Of a stretch of 64,000 bases of DNA, positions 16,948 through 29,228 are shown in pieces; within the stretch, counting starts at the first letter, position 1, and the number at the start of each line of letters is the position of its first letter. Under the pieces are notes generated by a model that was given only the letters and a program-made list of their open reading frames with translations, ran no database searches and had not been told where the DNA came from. Made by a program: the position numbers and the translations under genes. The stretch is from Xanthomonas melonis (GTDB taxonomy: Bacteria > Pseudomonadota > Gammaproteobacteria > Xanthomonadales > Xanthomonadaceae), in contig NZ_JAJGQH010000009.1 of the NCBI RefSeq assembly GCF_020783655.1, forward strand, positions 124,001 through 188,000. Direction: 5' to 3'.

Positions 16948-18513
16948 TCATCCTGCCGGGCTCCCCAGCGCCGCAGGGGACGGCAACGGTGTGGCCGTCC
17001 CCTGCGGCGGCGCGGCCGGGCAGTAGCGGTGCAGGAAGTCCGCATGCGCCGGCAGCCGCACCAGCGCGGCCTCCACCCGCCCGCGGATGCCCTGCAGAAA
17101 CTGGCTCAGCTCCGTATCGCCCATCAGGTCGGCCACCGGGTGGTGCTGGCGGGGTGTGATGCCCTGGCCCAGCATGACCTGCACCCAGGAGTTTTCCGCG
17201 AACAGCTCGTTGCCGCGGTGGAAGACCCGCCCGCTCTCGCGAAACAGTTGCATCCGGTGGCGCAGCGAATCGGGGATGTCCATCGCCGCGCAGTCGCGCC
17301 AGAACGGCGTATCGCGGCGGTCGGTGGCGTGGTAGTGCAGGATCACGAAATCGCGGATATGCGCGATTTCCTCGGCGGCCTGGCGGTTGTATTCGGCAAC
17401 GTCGACCGGGTGGATGACCTGCGGGAAGGTCTGCAACAGCCGCACGATGCCACGCTGGATCAGGTGGATGTTGGTGGACTCGATCGGCTCCAGGAACCCG
17501 CTGGCCAGCCCCAGCGCCACGCAATTCTTCTCCCACACGCGGTGGCGCTGGTTGGGGGTGAAGCGCAGCGCGCGCGGTTCGGTCAGCGCACGTCCCTGCA
17601 GATTGCGCTCCAGCACCGCCCTGGCGCTGTCCTGGTCGGTGTAGCGGCTGGAATAGACGATGCCGTTGCCCACCCGGTGCTGTAGCGGAATGCGCCACAT
17701 CCAGCCGGACTGGTCGGCGCGCGCACGGGTGTAGGTCACCGGCGGGCCGACCGATTCGGTCTGCACCGCCAGCGCGCTGTCGGCGAACAGCCACTGCGAC
17801 CAGTCCTCGCTGCCCACGCCCAGGGTCTTGCCGATCAGCAGCCCGGCAAAGCCGGTGCAGTCGACGAACAGGTCGCCTTCCACGCGCGTGCCGTCGCGCA
17901 GCGTCAAGGCAGTGAGGAAACCGCTCTCCGGGTCGGTGTCGACCTCGCCGATGCGCCCTTCGATGCGCCGCACGCCGAAGCCTTCGCTGAAACGGCGCAG
18001 GAAGCGTGCGTACAGGCCGGCATCCAGATGGTAGGCGTAGTTCATGCCGCCGTTGGGCAGATGCGCGAAACGCCCTTCTTCGGCCGCGCGCAGTTCCAGG
18101 CAGTAGTCGCCGAAGGCGCGCGCCACCCCGCGCTGGCAGCCTTTCAGCCAGAAGTGGTGGAAGCCGGCGCTCCAGTGGTCGGTACCGGTATGCCCGAAGG
18201 AATGGATGTAGTGCCTGTCCACATCGCGCCAGTGCTCGAAGGCGATGCCCAGCTTGAAGGTCGCCTGGGTGGCGGCCATGAACGCGGCCTCGTCGATCTC
18301 CAGCAGGCGGTGGAAGGTGACCAGACTGGGGATGGTGGCTTCGCCCACGCCGACGGTGCCGATCTCGTCCGATTCCACCAGGGTGATCTGCAGGTGCCGG
18401 CCCAGCAGCTTGGACAGCGCAGCGGCGGCCATCCAGCCGGCGGTGCCGCCACCGGCAATGACCACGCGGCGCACCGGGCGCTGGCGTGGGTCGAAAAGGG
18501 GGGCGTGGTCCAT
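16948..18513 (-). CDS. Flavin-dependent tryptophan halogenase-like protein
   Basis: A 521-residue FAD-dependent halogenase-family protein. The FAD loop is GGGTAG at 21-26; the lysine corresponding to the hypohalite-carrying residue is K87 in ATFKLGI; the family motif WxWxIP appears as GWMWRIP; and EPIESTNIHLIQRG is present. These residues suggest a competent enzyme. In Xanthomonas and Caulobacter such genes usually lie in TBDR-linked sugar-uptake loci without known halogenated products, so the true substrate is open. The last 25 codons are Pro/Ala-rich and include a large DNA hairpin. Confidence 0.88.
   Translation of the reverse strand: MDHAPLFDPRQRPVRRVVIAGGGTAGWMAAAALSKLLGRHLQITLVESDEIGTVGVGEATIPSLVTFHRLLEIDEAAFMAATQATFKLGIAFEHWRDVDRHYIHSFGHTGTDHWSAGFHHFWLKGCQRGVARAFGDYCLELRAAEEGRFAHLPNGGMNYAYHLDAGLYARFLRRFSEGFGVRRIEGRIGEVDTDPESGFLTALTLRDGTRVEGDLFVDCTGFAGLLIGKTLGVGSEDWSQWLFADSALAVQTESVGPPVTYTRARADQSGWMWRIPLQHRVGNGIVYSSRYTDQDSARAVLERNLQGRALTEPRALRFTPNQRHRVWEKNCVALGLASGFLEPIESTNIHLIQRGIVRLLQTFPQVIHPVDVAEYNRQAAEEIAHIRDFVILHYHATDRRDTPFWRDCAAMDIPDSLRHRMQLFRESGRVFHRGNELFAENSWVQVMLGQGITPRQHHPVADLMGDTELSQFLQGIRGRVEAALVRLPAHADFLHRYCPAAPPQGTATPLPSPAALGSPAG
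16970..17008 (-). repeat. 15-base-pair hairpin inside the halogenase 3' end
   Basis: GCCGCAGGGGACGGC at 16970-16984 pairs perfectly with GCCGTCCCCTGCGGC at 16994-17008 across a nine-base loop. It lies inside the coding sequence just before the stop, encoding a low-complexity Pro/Thr/Ala tail. It may act as an mRNA 3' stabiliser or weak terminator before the TonB-like gene, or be an inserted palindrome. Confidence 0.6.
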
Positions 18514-18522
18514 CGGCAGTCC

Positions 18523-19536
18523 TCAGCGGTTCAAGCGTTGCAGCAGCCGCGCGCGCAGGCTGCGGGCACGGTCCGCGTCCATCGGTGCCAGCACGCCGCG
18601 TGCGGCCTCGGGCACATGCGCAGCGGTGTGCGCGTCGGGCTCGAACACGTAATGGCGAAACACCTCCTGCCAGGTGGCACGCTGTTCGGGCGGAAGATCG
18701 CGCACCGCCAGCAGCGCCAGCATCAGCGCGTTCATTGGCGAGTCCATATAGGCCGCGCTCTGCCGCCACCAGAAATTGACCAGCACATTGAAGCCCTCCA
18801 GCGCCTGCACGTGATGCCACCACATGCTGGGAATGAACAACGCATCGCCAGGTTCCAGCTCGGCGACGAGGGCGTGCTCCAGCGCCTGCGCATAGCGTGG
18901 AAAGCGCTGCAGATCCGGTGCGGCGATGTCCACCAGGCTGACCGGTTGCCCGGCCGGGGTGAGATCCAGCGGGCCGATATACAGATTGCGCAGCTGATCG
19001 GGCGGAAACAGGGTGAAGCGGCGGCGCCCGGCGACCACGCAGGCCAGGTTGTCCGGCAGGTCCTGATGGGCGGCGATGCGGGTGCGGTTGCCGATCCAGA
19101 TGCTGGCCAGCGGTTCGGCCTGCGGCAGCGCGATCGGATTGTGCGCGCGCAGGCCGGGCAGGTAGGTGTCCAGCGTGGTGGAGCCGACATAGATCGCCGG
19201 CGGCTGCGGGTTGTCCAGGTCGCGCAGCAGCGTGTCCAGCACCACCCCCAGCGGCACGCGCTCGGGGCGGAAATTGAAGCCGCTCATGTCCGCGTTGTAG
19301 AAGAAGCGCCCGCCGATCTCCGGCGGCCCGACCTGGGCCACGACGGCCTCACCGCGGTCGTAGCCGCGCAGGTAGGCGGCGGCGGCCTGCGCGGACTGCG
19401 CGCCGGCGCGGGCCAGCGGCCAGTCGCGCACCAGTCCGCGCAGCACCAGCGGCGTGGTCGAGCGCAACAGCGCCGGATCCAGCTGCTGCGGATCCAGGCC
19501 GTGGCGTTCGTCGATAGGGCGCGGCTCAGCCGGCAT
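18523..19536 (-). CDS. Cupin-like/JmjC-domain protein
   Basis: A 337-residue protein of the cupin-8 (JmjC-like) type. It shows the Fe-binding pattern of these oxygenases, with HQD in RIAAHQDLPDN and a later histidine in IPSMWWHHVQAL, on a double-stranded beta-helix core (RRRFTLFPPDQL). It may be a 2-oxoglutarate-dependent hydroxylase. The ATG at 19536 overlaps the SapC-like gene stop by eleven bases, and the halogenase starts nine bases after its own stop. This tight packing indicates one operon. Confidence 0.8.
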   Translation of the reverse strand: MPAEPRPIDERHGLDPQQLDPALLRSTTPLVLRGLVRDWPLARAGAQSAQAAAAYLRGYDRGEAVVAQVGPPEIGGRFFYNADMSGFNFRPERVPLGVVLDTLLRDLDNPQPPAIYVGSTTLDTYLPGLRAHNPIALPQAEPLASIWIGNRTRIAAHQDLPDNLACVVAGRRRFTLFPPDQLRNLYIGPLDLTPAGQPVSLVDIAAPDLQRFPRYAQALEHALVAELEPGDALFIPSMWWHHVQALEGFNVLVNFWWRQSAAYMDSPMNALMLALLAVRDLPPEQRATWQEVFRHYVFEPDAHTAAHVPEAARGVLAPMDADRARSLRARLLQRLNR

Positions 19537-20227
19537 GGCGACGGTTGAGGCGTTCGAGCAGGTGGCGGAACTGCGCGATCGAGGCCACTGCCATGTACAG
19601 CGGCTCCAGATCGCCGTGCCGGTGCAGGTCCAGCAGCGCGGTATTGCCGAGCGCGCGCAGGCGCTCCTCGTGCACGGTGTACAGACCGGCCAGACGGCAG
19701 TCCAGGCCATTGTCCAGGGTGGCTTCGAAGACGAACGGTTCGAGCAGCTCGTAGCGCAATGCGCGCTCCACGAAGGCATCGCTCTCGGCCAAACCGTCGT
19801 GCAGGGTGCGCAGCAACTGGCTGATATGGTCGAGAAACTCGGTGGTGCCGCCATGTTCGCGAAACAGTAGTTCGCCGTCGTGCCGGCCGATGCGTGGGCT
19901 GTCCAGGTCCACATGCACCATCGGCCCCTCCGGTTGCTGGCCGATCAGAAACGGTTGGCGCTGGATCGCCAGCGGCACATAGGGCGCATCCCAGCGCGCG
20001 CCCTCCAGAAACAGGTTCTCGCCCAGTCGCAACCCCAGCAAGGCCAGCGGCTGAAAACGCCCGTTGCCGCTGCGGTGGAAGACGATCGGGTACTGCGCCT
20101 GCAGCTGGCGGAATTCCTGGGGAAAGGTCGCCGCCGACATCACGTCGTCGCCGTAGGCGGCGCCATGGGCGGTGATCACGCGCAGGTCGCGGTGATCGAG
20201 GTTGTTCAACAACACGGCATTGGTCAT
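19526..20227 (-). CDS. SapC-like protein
   Basis: A 233-residue SapC-family protein beginning MTNAVLLNNLDHRDL, with the conserved phrases EFRQLQAQYPIVF, LGLRLGENLFLEGARW and YVPLAIQRQPF. The family is named after a Campylobacter S-layer locus, but in Xanthomonadales and Caulobacter it sits beside TonB-dependent receptors, cupins and halogenases, as here. The biochemical role is unknown. The ATG at 20227 is preferred over longer in-frame starts, which run into the receptor's trailing hairpin region. Confidence 0.8.
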   Translation of the reverse strand: MTNAVLLNNLDHRDLRVITAHGAAYGDDVMSAATFPQEFRQLQAQYPIVFHRSGNGRFQPLALLGLRLGENLFLEGARWDAPYVPLAIQRQPFLIGQQPEGPMVHVDLDSPRIGRHDGELLFREHGGTTEFLDHISQLLRTLHDGLAESDAFVERALRYELLEPFVFEATLDNGLDCRLAGLYTVHEERLRALGNTALLDLHRHGDLEPLYMAVASIAQFRHLLERLNRRHAG

Positions 20228-20338
20228 GGGGGCAGCCACATCACGCGGGGCGCGTGGCCCATGCTTGGACAGTTGCCCTTCGCCAGGCAAGTGCCGGATG
20301 GCCCGCATCCGGACACCGCACGGGAAGGTCGAAACAGC

Positions 20339-20363
20339 GACCCGGCAGACGCGCTGCCGGGTC
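20339..20363 (-). terminator. Intercistronic hairpin after the TonB-dependent receptor
   Basis: GACCCGGCAG at 20339-20348 and CTGCCGGGTC at 20354-20363 form a perfect 10-base stem with a five-base loop, 18 bases past the receptor stop. A short T-containing stretch (TGTTTC) follows on the transcript side. It could partly end transcription, or stabilise the receptor mRNA so that the receptor is made in excess over the downstream enzymes. Confidence 0.6.
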
Positions 20364-20380
20364 GCCTGGAGCGGCTCACA

Positions 20381-23300
20381 TCACCAGAACTTGTAGCGCA
20401 GGCCCAGCATGTAGCGCGGGCCGGTCTGAGTGGCGAAGATCACCTGGTTCGGATGACGGCCGTGCTGGCGCTGGACCGCATCGTTGAGGTTGATCGCCTC
20501 CAGGCTCAGCGACAGGTTCTCGTTCCACTGGTAGCCGATGTTGAGGTCCAGCTGCCCATAGGCTTCGGTATAGACCGGGTTGGGCTGACCGCTGCCGTCG
20601 AACCGCGCGGCCAGGAACTGGTCGCGCCAGTTGTAGGCGGCACGGATCTGCCACGGCCCCTTGTCGTAGAAACCGACCACGTTGGCCGAATCGCTCAGCC
20701 CTTCCAGCGCGAACTGCTCGCCGATGACGTAGTTGTCGTAGGTCAGGCCCGAGTCGACCATGGTGTAGTTGGCCGACACGCCGAAACCGCTGTCGCCGAA
20801 CATGTGCTGCACGTTGAATTCCCAACCGTCCAGCGACGCCGAGCGCTGGTTGGCCGGCGCGGTGATGGCGAAGTTGGCCACCGGATCGCCCGGCCGCCCG
20901 CTGATCACGCCGGTGGCGTTGCCGTTGGAATCGTCGGCTCCGCGCACCACGCCGGGCTGGCCGTTGAAGTTGCGGAAGATGTAGTTGCGGATGCAGGTCA
21001 GGTCGGCGGTGGCACAGCTGTTGGCCAGCGCCTGGTTCCAGTACGCGCCGCCGATCGGCGTGTTCAGACCCAGCGAAGCATCGTTGCGGGTGGTCACGCC
21101 GACGTAGTTGTCGATGTTCTTGCGGAAGAAGCCCACCGAGGCGTAGCTGGCGTCGCTGTAGTACCACTCCAGCGAGAAATCGATGTTGTGCGACAGCAGC
21201 GGCTTGAGGCCGGGATTGCCTTCCTGCCCGGTGCCGCCTTCGATGCGCGCGATCTGATTGAGCGTCTGCCCGCCCTGGATGTCGCCCCAGCCGGGACGGC
21301 CGATGGTTTCGCCATAGCTGCCGCGCAGCACCAGATCCTCGGTGAGCTTGAAGCTCAGGTCCAGGCTGGGCAGCCAGTATTCGTACTTGCCGCTGCCGCC
21401 GGAGAACGCCGAGTCGGCCAGACGGATCGGCAATTCGTTGTTGGCTACCCAGTCGATACCCACCGCCACCGGCACCAGCGCTCGCGCCTGGACCTCGGTT
21501 TCCTCATAGCGCACGCCGGCCGCCAGGGTGATCGGCACGCGCAGATCGTCCCAGCTGTTGCCCCATTGCAGGTAGGCGCTCTTGGACTTTTCGGTCACGC
21601 GGCGGTCGGTGTTGTAGATCGGCGACGGGCGGTACAGCGCGTCGTCGCCGGCGACCCGCGCGGCCGCCTGGCGCGCACGCTCGAAGTCGAACAGGAACAG
21701 CTGGCTGAACTGCGCCGGATTGCCGCTGCCGTCGATCGCATCGAAATAGCGCGGGAACGAGGTGGGAATCCACAGGTCGTCCGGGTAATCGGCTGCGGTA
21801 CCCGCGCCGCCCCAGGTGTCGCGCTGCACATTGGAGAACGCCGAGCGGTTCTTGACCTCGGTGCTGCCGATGCCGAACTTCAACTGCGAATAGTTCTCGA
21901 AGGTGAAGTCGCCATTGACCTGCGCCTGGTCGATCTCCGACTTCATGTAGCTATTGCGGAAGGTGGAGCCGGTGACCAGGGTGCGAGAGGGATCTAGCCC
22001 GGTCAGGCCGAAGCCCAGCTGCTGCTGCAGCACCGGGAAATCCTTGCTGAAATCCACCACCGAGGTGCCGCGGTAGAAACCGGCCACGCCCAGCGAATTG
22101 CCCGAGCCGTAAGGGCCGTCCGGGCCGGCCTCGGCGGTGGAGCGGTGGACGTCGAAGTTCAACTTGAACTGGTCGTTCACCGCCCAATCCACGTTGAAAC
22201 CCAGCGATTTGTTCTGGTTGCGGGTGGCCGCGTTGGAGCCGGCAGTGGCCAGATCGCTGGTGGCCGGATCGACGATCTCCGAATAGCTGATCGGGCCGGC
22301 CACCGGACCATTGGTCCAGGCGCTGGCCGACGGGCCGTAGTTGAACCACACCGACATTTCGTTGCGCTGCTGCTGGATCTTGTTTTCCGAGTAGGTGTAA
22401 TCCAGCGTGGTGGTGATGTTGTCCAGCGGCTTGTATTGCAGGGTCAGCTGGCCGTTGGTGCGCTGGCGTTCCACGCCGACCACGCGGTAGTTGAGGTTCT
22501 GCGGCACCGAGTAGATGTCGTTCGGGCCGGGGCGGTTGACGATGTTCTGCGCGCCCGGCGTTCCGGGCTGCGGGATGGTGCCGTAGGCGGTGGAATCGCC
22601 GCGGAAGGCGCGCCAGCCGTTGGGCACGCCGACCTGGCTGTAGCCGAAATCGCGTTCCTGGTAGCTGCCGGTGACCGCAACGCCGAAGCGCCCGTCGGCC
22701 GAGGTGTTGCTGAAGATGCCGGAGATTTCCGGGGTCAGCGAATCGCCCTGCAGGCGGCCGGGCAGGTTCTCGTTGGACGCATCGTGCACGCCCTTCAGAC
22801 CCACGTTGGCATGCAGGCCCGGGTTGTCCAGCGGGCGGGTGGTCTTGATGTTGATGCTGGCGCCGATACCGCCGGTAGGCGTGCTGGCGCGGCTGGTCTT
22901 GAACACCTCGATGCCGGAAATCGATTCCGACGCCAGGTTGGCGAAGTCGAACGCGCGCGAGTTGGAGGCGCTGGCATCTTCGATGGTGGCGCCCGGCATC
23001 TGCCGGCCGTTCAACAGCACCAGATTGAAGTCGGGGCCGACGCCACGCACGGTGACGCGCGAGCCTTCGCCCAGCGAGCGATCGATCGACACGCCGCTGA
23101 TGCGTTGCAGCGATTCGGCCAGGTTGGTATCGGGGAACTTGCCGATGTCCTCGGCCACGATGCCGTCGACGATGCCTTGCGCATCGCGCTTGACGTTCAT
23201 CGACGAGGTGAGGCTGCCGCGGATACCGCTGACCTGGACGGTATCGAGGGTGGCCGGATCGGCCTGGCTGGAGCCGGGTACGGTGGACGCCGATTGCGGC

Positions 23301-23395
23301 GCCGGCGCGGTCTGCGCAGCCAGCGGAGTCGACAATGCGAACAGCAGGGCAGACGTCAGGCGCCGCGTGCGCGGCAGGGTGCGTGGCTCTCTCAC
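20381..23395 (-). CDS. TonB-dependent outer-membrane receptor
   Basis: A 1004-residue receptor with a signal peptide (cleavage near TPLAAQT) and a TonB box region LDTVQVSGIRGSL. The plug domain has DTNLAESLQRISGVSIDR and RVTVRGVGPDFNLVLLNGR, and a large beta barrel ends in aromatic KFW, the usual outer-membrane C-terminal signal. The size and plug text are of the class found in sugar-uptake loci. It heads the locus and would import a ligand, probably a carbohydrate, powered by TonB-ExbBD. Transcription likely starts in the region with the 7-base inverted repeat near 23480. Confidence 0.92.
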   Translation of the reverse strand: MREPRTLPRTRRLTSALLFALSTPLAAQTAPAPQSASTVPGSSQADPATLDTVQVSGIRGSLTSSMNVKRDAQGIVDGIVAEDIGKFPDTNLAESLQRISGVSIDRSLGEGSRVTVRGVGPDFNLVLLNGRQMPGATIEDASASNSRAFDFANLASESISGIEVFKTSRASTPTGGIGASINIKTTRPLDNPGLHANVGLKGVHDASNENLPGRLQGDSLTPEISGIFSNTSADGRFGVAVTGSYQERDFGYSQVGVPNGWRAFRGDSTAYGTIPQPGTPGAQNIVNRPGPNDIYSVPQNLNYRVVGVERQRTNGQLTLQYKPLDNITTTLDYTYSENKIQQQRNEMSVWFNYGPSASAWTNGPVAGPISYSEIVDPATSDLATAGSNAATRNQNKSLGFNVDWAVNDQFKLNFDVHRSTAEAGPDGPYGSGNSLGVAGFYRGTSVVDFSKDFPVLQQQLGFGLTGLDPSRTLVTGSTFRNSYMKSEIDQAQVNGDFTFENYSQLKFGIGSTEVKNRSAFSNVQRDTWGGAGTAADYPDDLWIPTSFPRYFDAIDGSGNPAQFSQLFLFDFERARQAAARVAGDDALYRPSPIYNTDRRVTEKSKSAYLQWGNSWDDLRVPITLAAGVRYEETEVQARALVPVAVGIDWVANNELPIRLADSAFSGGSGKYEYWLPSLDLSFKLTEDLVLRGSYGETIGRPGWGDIQGGQTLNQIARIEGGTGQEGNPGLKPLLSHNIDFSLEWYYSDASYASVGFFRKNIDNYVGVTTRNDASLGLNTPIGGAYWNQALANSCATADLTCIRNYIFRNFNGQPGVVRGADDSNGNATGVISGRPGDPVANFAITAPANQRSASLDGWEFNVQHMFGDSGFGVSANYTMVDSGLTYDNYVIGEQFALEGLSDSANVVGFYDKGPWQIRAAYNWRDQFLAARFDGSGQPNPVYTEAYGQLDLNIGYQWNENLSLSLEAINLNDAVQRQHGRHPNQVIFATQTGPRYMLGLRYKFW

Positions 23396-23467
23396 GATGA
23401 TTCAATCCCCAAATGAAGAAGCACCGGTCCCGGGCGGGACAGGTGAAGGTCGTCAAACAATCGCGCA

Positions 23468-23490
23468 TTTGTTAGCTGCCGCTTAACAAA
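23468..23490 (-). promoter_or_regulatory. Candidate operator upstream of the TBDR gene
   Basis: TTTGTTA at 23468-23474 and TAACAAA at 23484-23490 form a perfect inverted repeat with a nine-base spacer, about 75 bases before the receptor start. A TTGACT (minus strand, 23490-23495) abuts it and could be a -35 element, so a bound repressor would block the promoter. No regulator gene is adjacent. The repeat is seen; the function is inferred. Confidence 0.5.
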
Positions 23491-23643
23491 GTCAATTTGC
23501 AGTGCAGCATCGGTCCGGAGCTACCGGTGTCACACAGTGTTCCGGTCCCGGCCGCGACTAGGCGCCTGCCGATCACGGCGCCGGCCTTACCATCGTGGGT
23601 CCCTGGCGCCGCCTGGCGTCGCCCTCGACAGTTGGAGCGCGTG

Positions 23644-26839
<3,196 letters not shown>

Positions 26840-27136
26840 ACCCCCTGAGCGGGGCGCCCCCGTCCGTCGGGTGCGCCCACACGTCAAGTAGCGCGCGCAA
26901 TCGGTCGTCACGCGCCGCCGGGAGCGCTGGCAGCATGCAGCAGCCCGGACAGTGCGCAGGGTATCGATGCAAGGTGCCGCAAGAGGCTGTATCTGTGGGG
27001 ACGGGCTGCCGCATGGGCAACCGCACCGGGTAGCCTGCTTCGATAGCGCATGCATGGCCGGACGATGACCTTCGGCAGGTTGCCGGCATCGTGCGCTGCG
27101 CGTACGGTCGCGCATCGCCCCGTTGGAATCCGCTCG

Positions 27137-28957
27137 ATGAAACCTCTCGTGATTGCTGTCGCCCTGGCGCTTGGCGTCTGCTCGCCGCTGCAGGCGCAGA
27201 CCACCCCGGCCGCGGCCAGCGCCCCCGCCACGCCCGCCTGGGTGCAGACCAGCAACGGCTATGCGCAGATCCTGCTGAGCGCGCAGGCGCCGTTCCAGCC
27301 CGAATCGGCCACCGCGTTCGGCCTGGAAGGCTATGACGATCAGGTGGCCGACCTGGGACCGAACAACGCGCAGCGCTACCGCGAGGCGATGCGCAAGGCG
27401 CGTGGCGAACTGCAGGCCAGGCTCGCCAGCGAGCGCGACGCCAACGTGCGTCAGGACCTGCAGATCATGATCGGCGCGGCCGAGCAGAACATCGAGGGTA
27501 GCGAGCTCAACGAGCGCTATCTGCTGCCGTGGACCGATGCGCCGCAGTTGGTCTTCAGTGGGCTCAACGACCTGCTGTCCGAACAGGTGCCGGCCGCGCG
27601 TCGGGCCAAGGCGCTGGACCGCCTCAAGCGCTATCTCGGCCTGCTGCCGGGTAGCACCCCGATCACCACGCTCGCCCGCCAGCGCTACGAAGAACAGCTG
27701 TCCAACAAGGCGCTCTTGCAGCCCACCGAACGCGAGGTGCAACAGGCGCTGGCGAATGTGGACACCTATGTCGCCGGTATCCGGGAATTGTTCGCCGAAT
27801 ACAAGGTCGCAGGCGCCGATGACGCGCTTGCGTCCATGGCCAGCCAGCTCAAGGACTATGCCGCCTGGACGAAGAAGACGGTGCTGCCCAAGGCGCGCAA
27901 GGACACCCGGTTGCCCGAGCCCTTGTACGCGTTCCAGCTCAAGCAGGTGGGAATCGATATCGCGCCGCAGTTGCTGATCCAGCGCGCGCAGCTGGAATTC
28001 ATGGAAACCCGTTCGGTCATGCAGCAGCTGGCGCCGCTGGTGGCCAAGGCCAAGGGCGTGCAAGGCGACGACTACGCGCAGGTGATCCGCGCGCTCAAGC
28101 GCGACACCATCGCCGACGACCAGCTGGAAACGCACTACCGCGGCGTGATCGACCGGATCGACCCGATCATCCGTCAGCAACGCATCGTCGATGTGCCCAA
28201 CCGTCAGATGCAGATGCGGCTGGGCAGCGCTGCCGAGAGCGCGGCTTCGCCGGCCCCGCACTTCCGTCCCGCACCGCTGATCGGCAACACCGGCCAGCAG
28301 GGCCAGTTCGTCCTGCCGCTGGGCAACCCCTCGGCCGATGGCAGCAAGGCCGAGGGCAGCAAGAAGGATCAGTACGACGACTTCAACTTCGGCTCGGCGG
28401 CGTGGACGCTCAGCGCGCACGAAGGGCGTCCCGGCCACGAGCTGCAGTTCACTGCCATGGTCGAACGCGGCGTCTCGCTGGCGCGCAGCCTGTTCGCGTT
28501 CAACTCGGTCAACGTCGAAGGCTGGGCACTGTATGCCGAAGCCGAAATGGTGCCTTACGAGCCGCTCGACGGGCAGTTGATCGCCTTGCAATTCCGCCTG
28601 TTGCGCGCCGCACGCGCCATGCTCGACCCGATGCTCAATCTCGGCCTGATCGATCGCGAACGCGCACGTCAGGTGCTGGAAGACGATGTCGGCCTGTCGC
28701 CGGCGATGGCACGCCAGGAACTGGATCGCTATACCGTGCGCGCCCCCGGACAGGCCGGCAGCTATTTCTACGGCTATACCCGGATCCTGGAACTGCGCAT
28801 GCGCACCGAGCTGGCGCTAGGCAAAAAGTTCGACCGCCTGGCGTTCAACAACTTCCTGCTCGACCAGGGCCTGCTGCCACCGGATCAGTTGGCCAAGGCG
28901 GTAGAGACACAGTTCATTCCGGAGCAGCAAGGAGGTCGCAGCAAGCGGCCGAATTGA
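27137..28957 (+). CDS. Exported DUF885 metallopeptidase-like protein
   Basis: A 606-residue protein with a signal peptide (cleavage near SPLQAQ). The DUF885 core contains the zinc-site pattern HEGRPGHELQF, a variant HExxxGH, followed by EGWALYAEAEM, which supplies the further acidic ligand. Members are putative M32-like metallocarboxypeptidases, often lipoproteins or periplasmic. It is transcribed alone after the DPP4-like gene; both would process peptides in the periplasm. Confidence 0.87.
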   Translation: MKPLVIAVALALGVCSPLQAQTTPAAASAPATPAWVQTSNGYAQILLSAQAPFQPESATAFGLEGYDDQVADLGPNNAQRYREAMRKARGELQARLASERDANVRQDLQIMIGAAEQNIEGSELNERYLLPWTDAPQLVFSGLNDLLSEQVPAARRAKALDRLKRYLGLLPGSTPITTLARQRYEEQLSNKALLQPTEREVQQALANVDTYVAGIRELFAEYKVAGADDALASMASQLKDYAAWTKKTVLPKARKDTRLPEPLYAFQLKQVGIDIAPQLLIQRAQLEFMETRSVMQQLAPLVAKAKGVQGDDYAQVIRALKRDTIADDQLETHYRGVIDRIDPIIRQQRIVDVPNRQMQMRLGSAAESAASPAPHFRPAPLIGNTGQQGQFVLPLGNPSADGSKAEGSKKDQYDDFNFGSAAWTLSAHEGRPGHELQFTAMVERGVSLARSLFAFNSVNVEGWALYAEAEMVPYEPLDGQLIALQFRLLRAARAMLDPMLNLGLIDRERARQVLEDDVGLSPAMARQELDRYTVRAPGQAGSYFYGYTRILELRMRTELALGKKFDRLAFNNFLLDQGLLPPDQLAKAVETQFIPEQQGGRSKRPN

Positions 28958-29228
28958 TTGTTTTGCACAGCTGCATGAAGTGAATCTATGGCGTGGTCTG
29001 GATGACACGCCGATAGATCCGCGATTCTTGAGATTGCCGCCACGCTCAGCAGATGCAGTATGTTCAGAATGCATCTCATCTCACACGGCAGAAATGATAG
29101 CCCCGACGAGACTGATCGGCCCGGCCCTATGAATCTGTCGGATCCTGGCAATGAATGACGTAGTGTCGGAAGCATGTCTGCCTTGCGACAATCATCCGAT
29201 GCACTCACCCAGTTTCCAATGCATCCAC
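28958..29228. other. Intergenic stretch, no gene seen
   Basis: This segment after the DUF885 gene has lower GC than its surroundings and no convincing reading frame, tRNA or hairpin. It joins the AT-richer small exported-protein gene that follows on the opposite strand. Confidence 0.5.

Noticed and set aside
15511-17685. Plus-strand open frame over the TonB-like and halogenase genes
   Set aside because: Low-complexity Arg/Gly/Leu translation opposite two well-supported genes.
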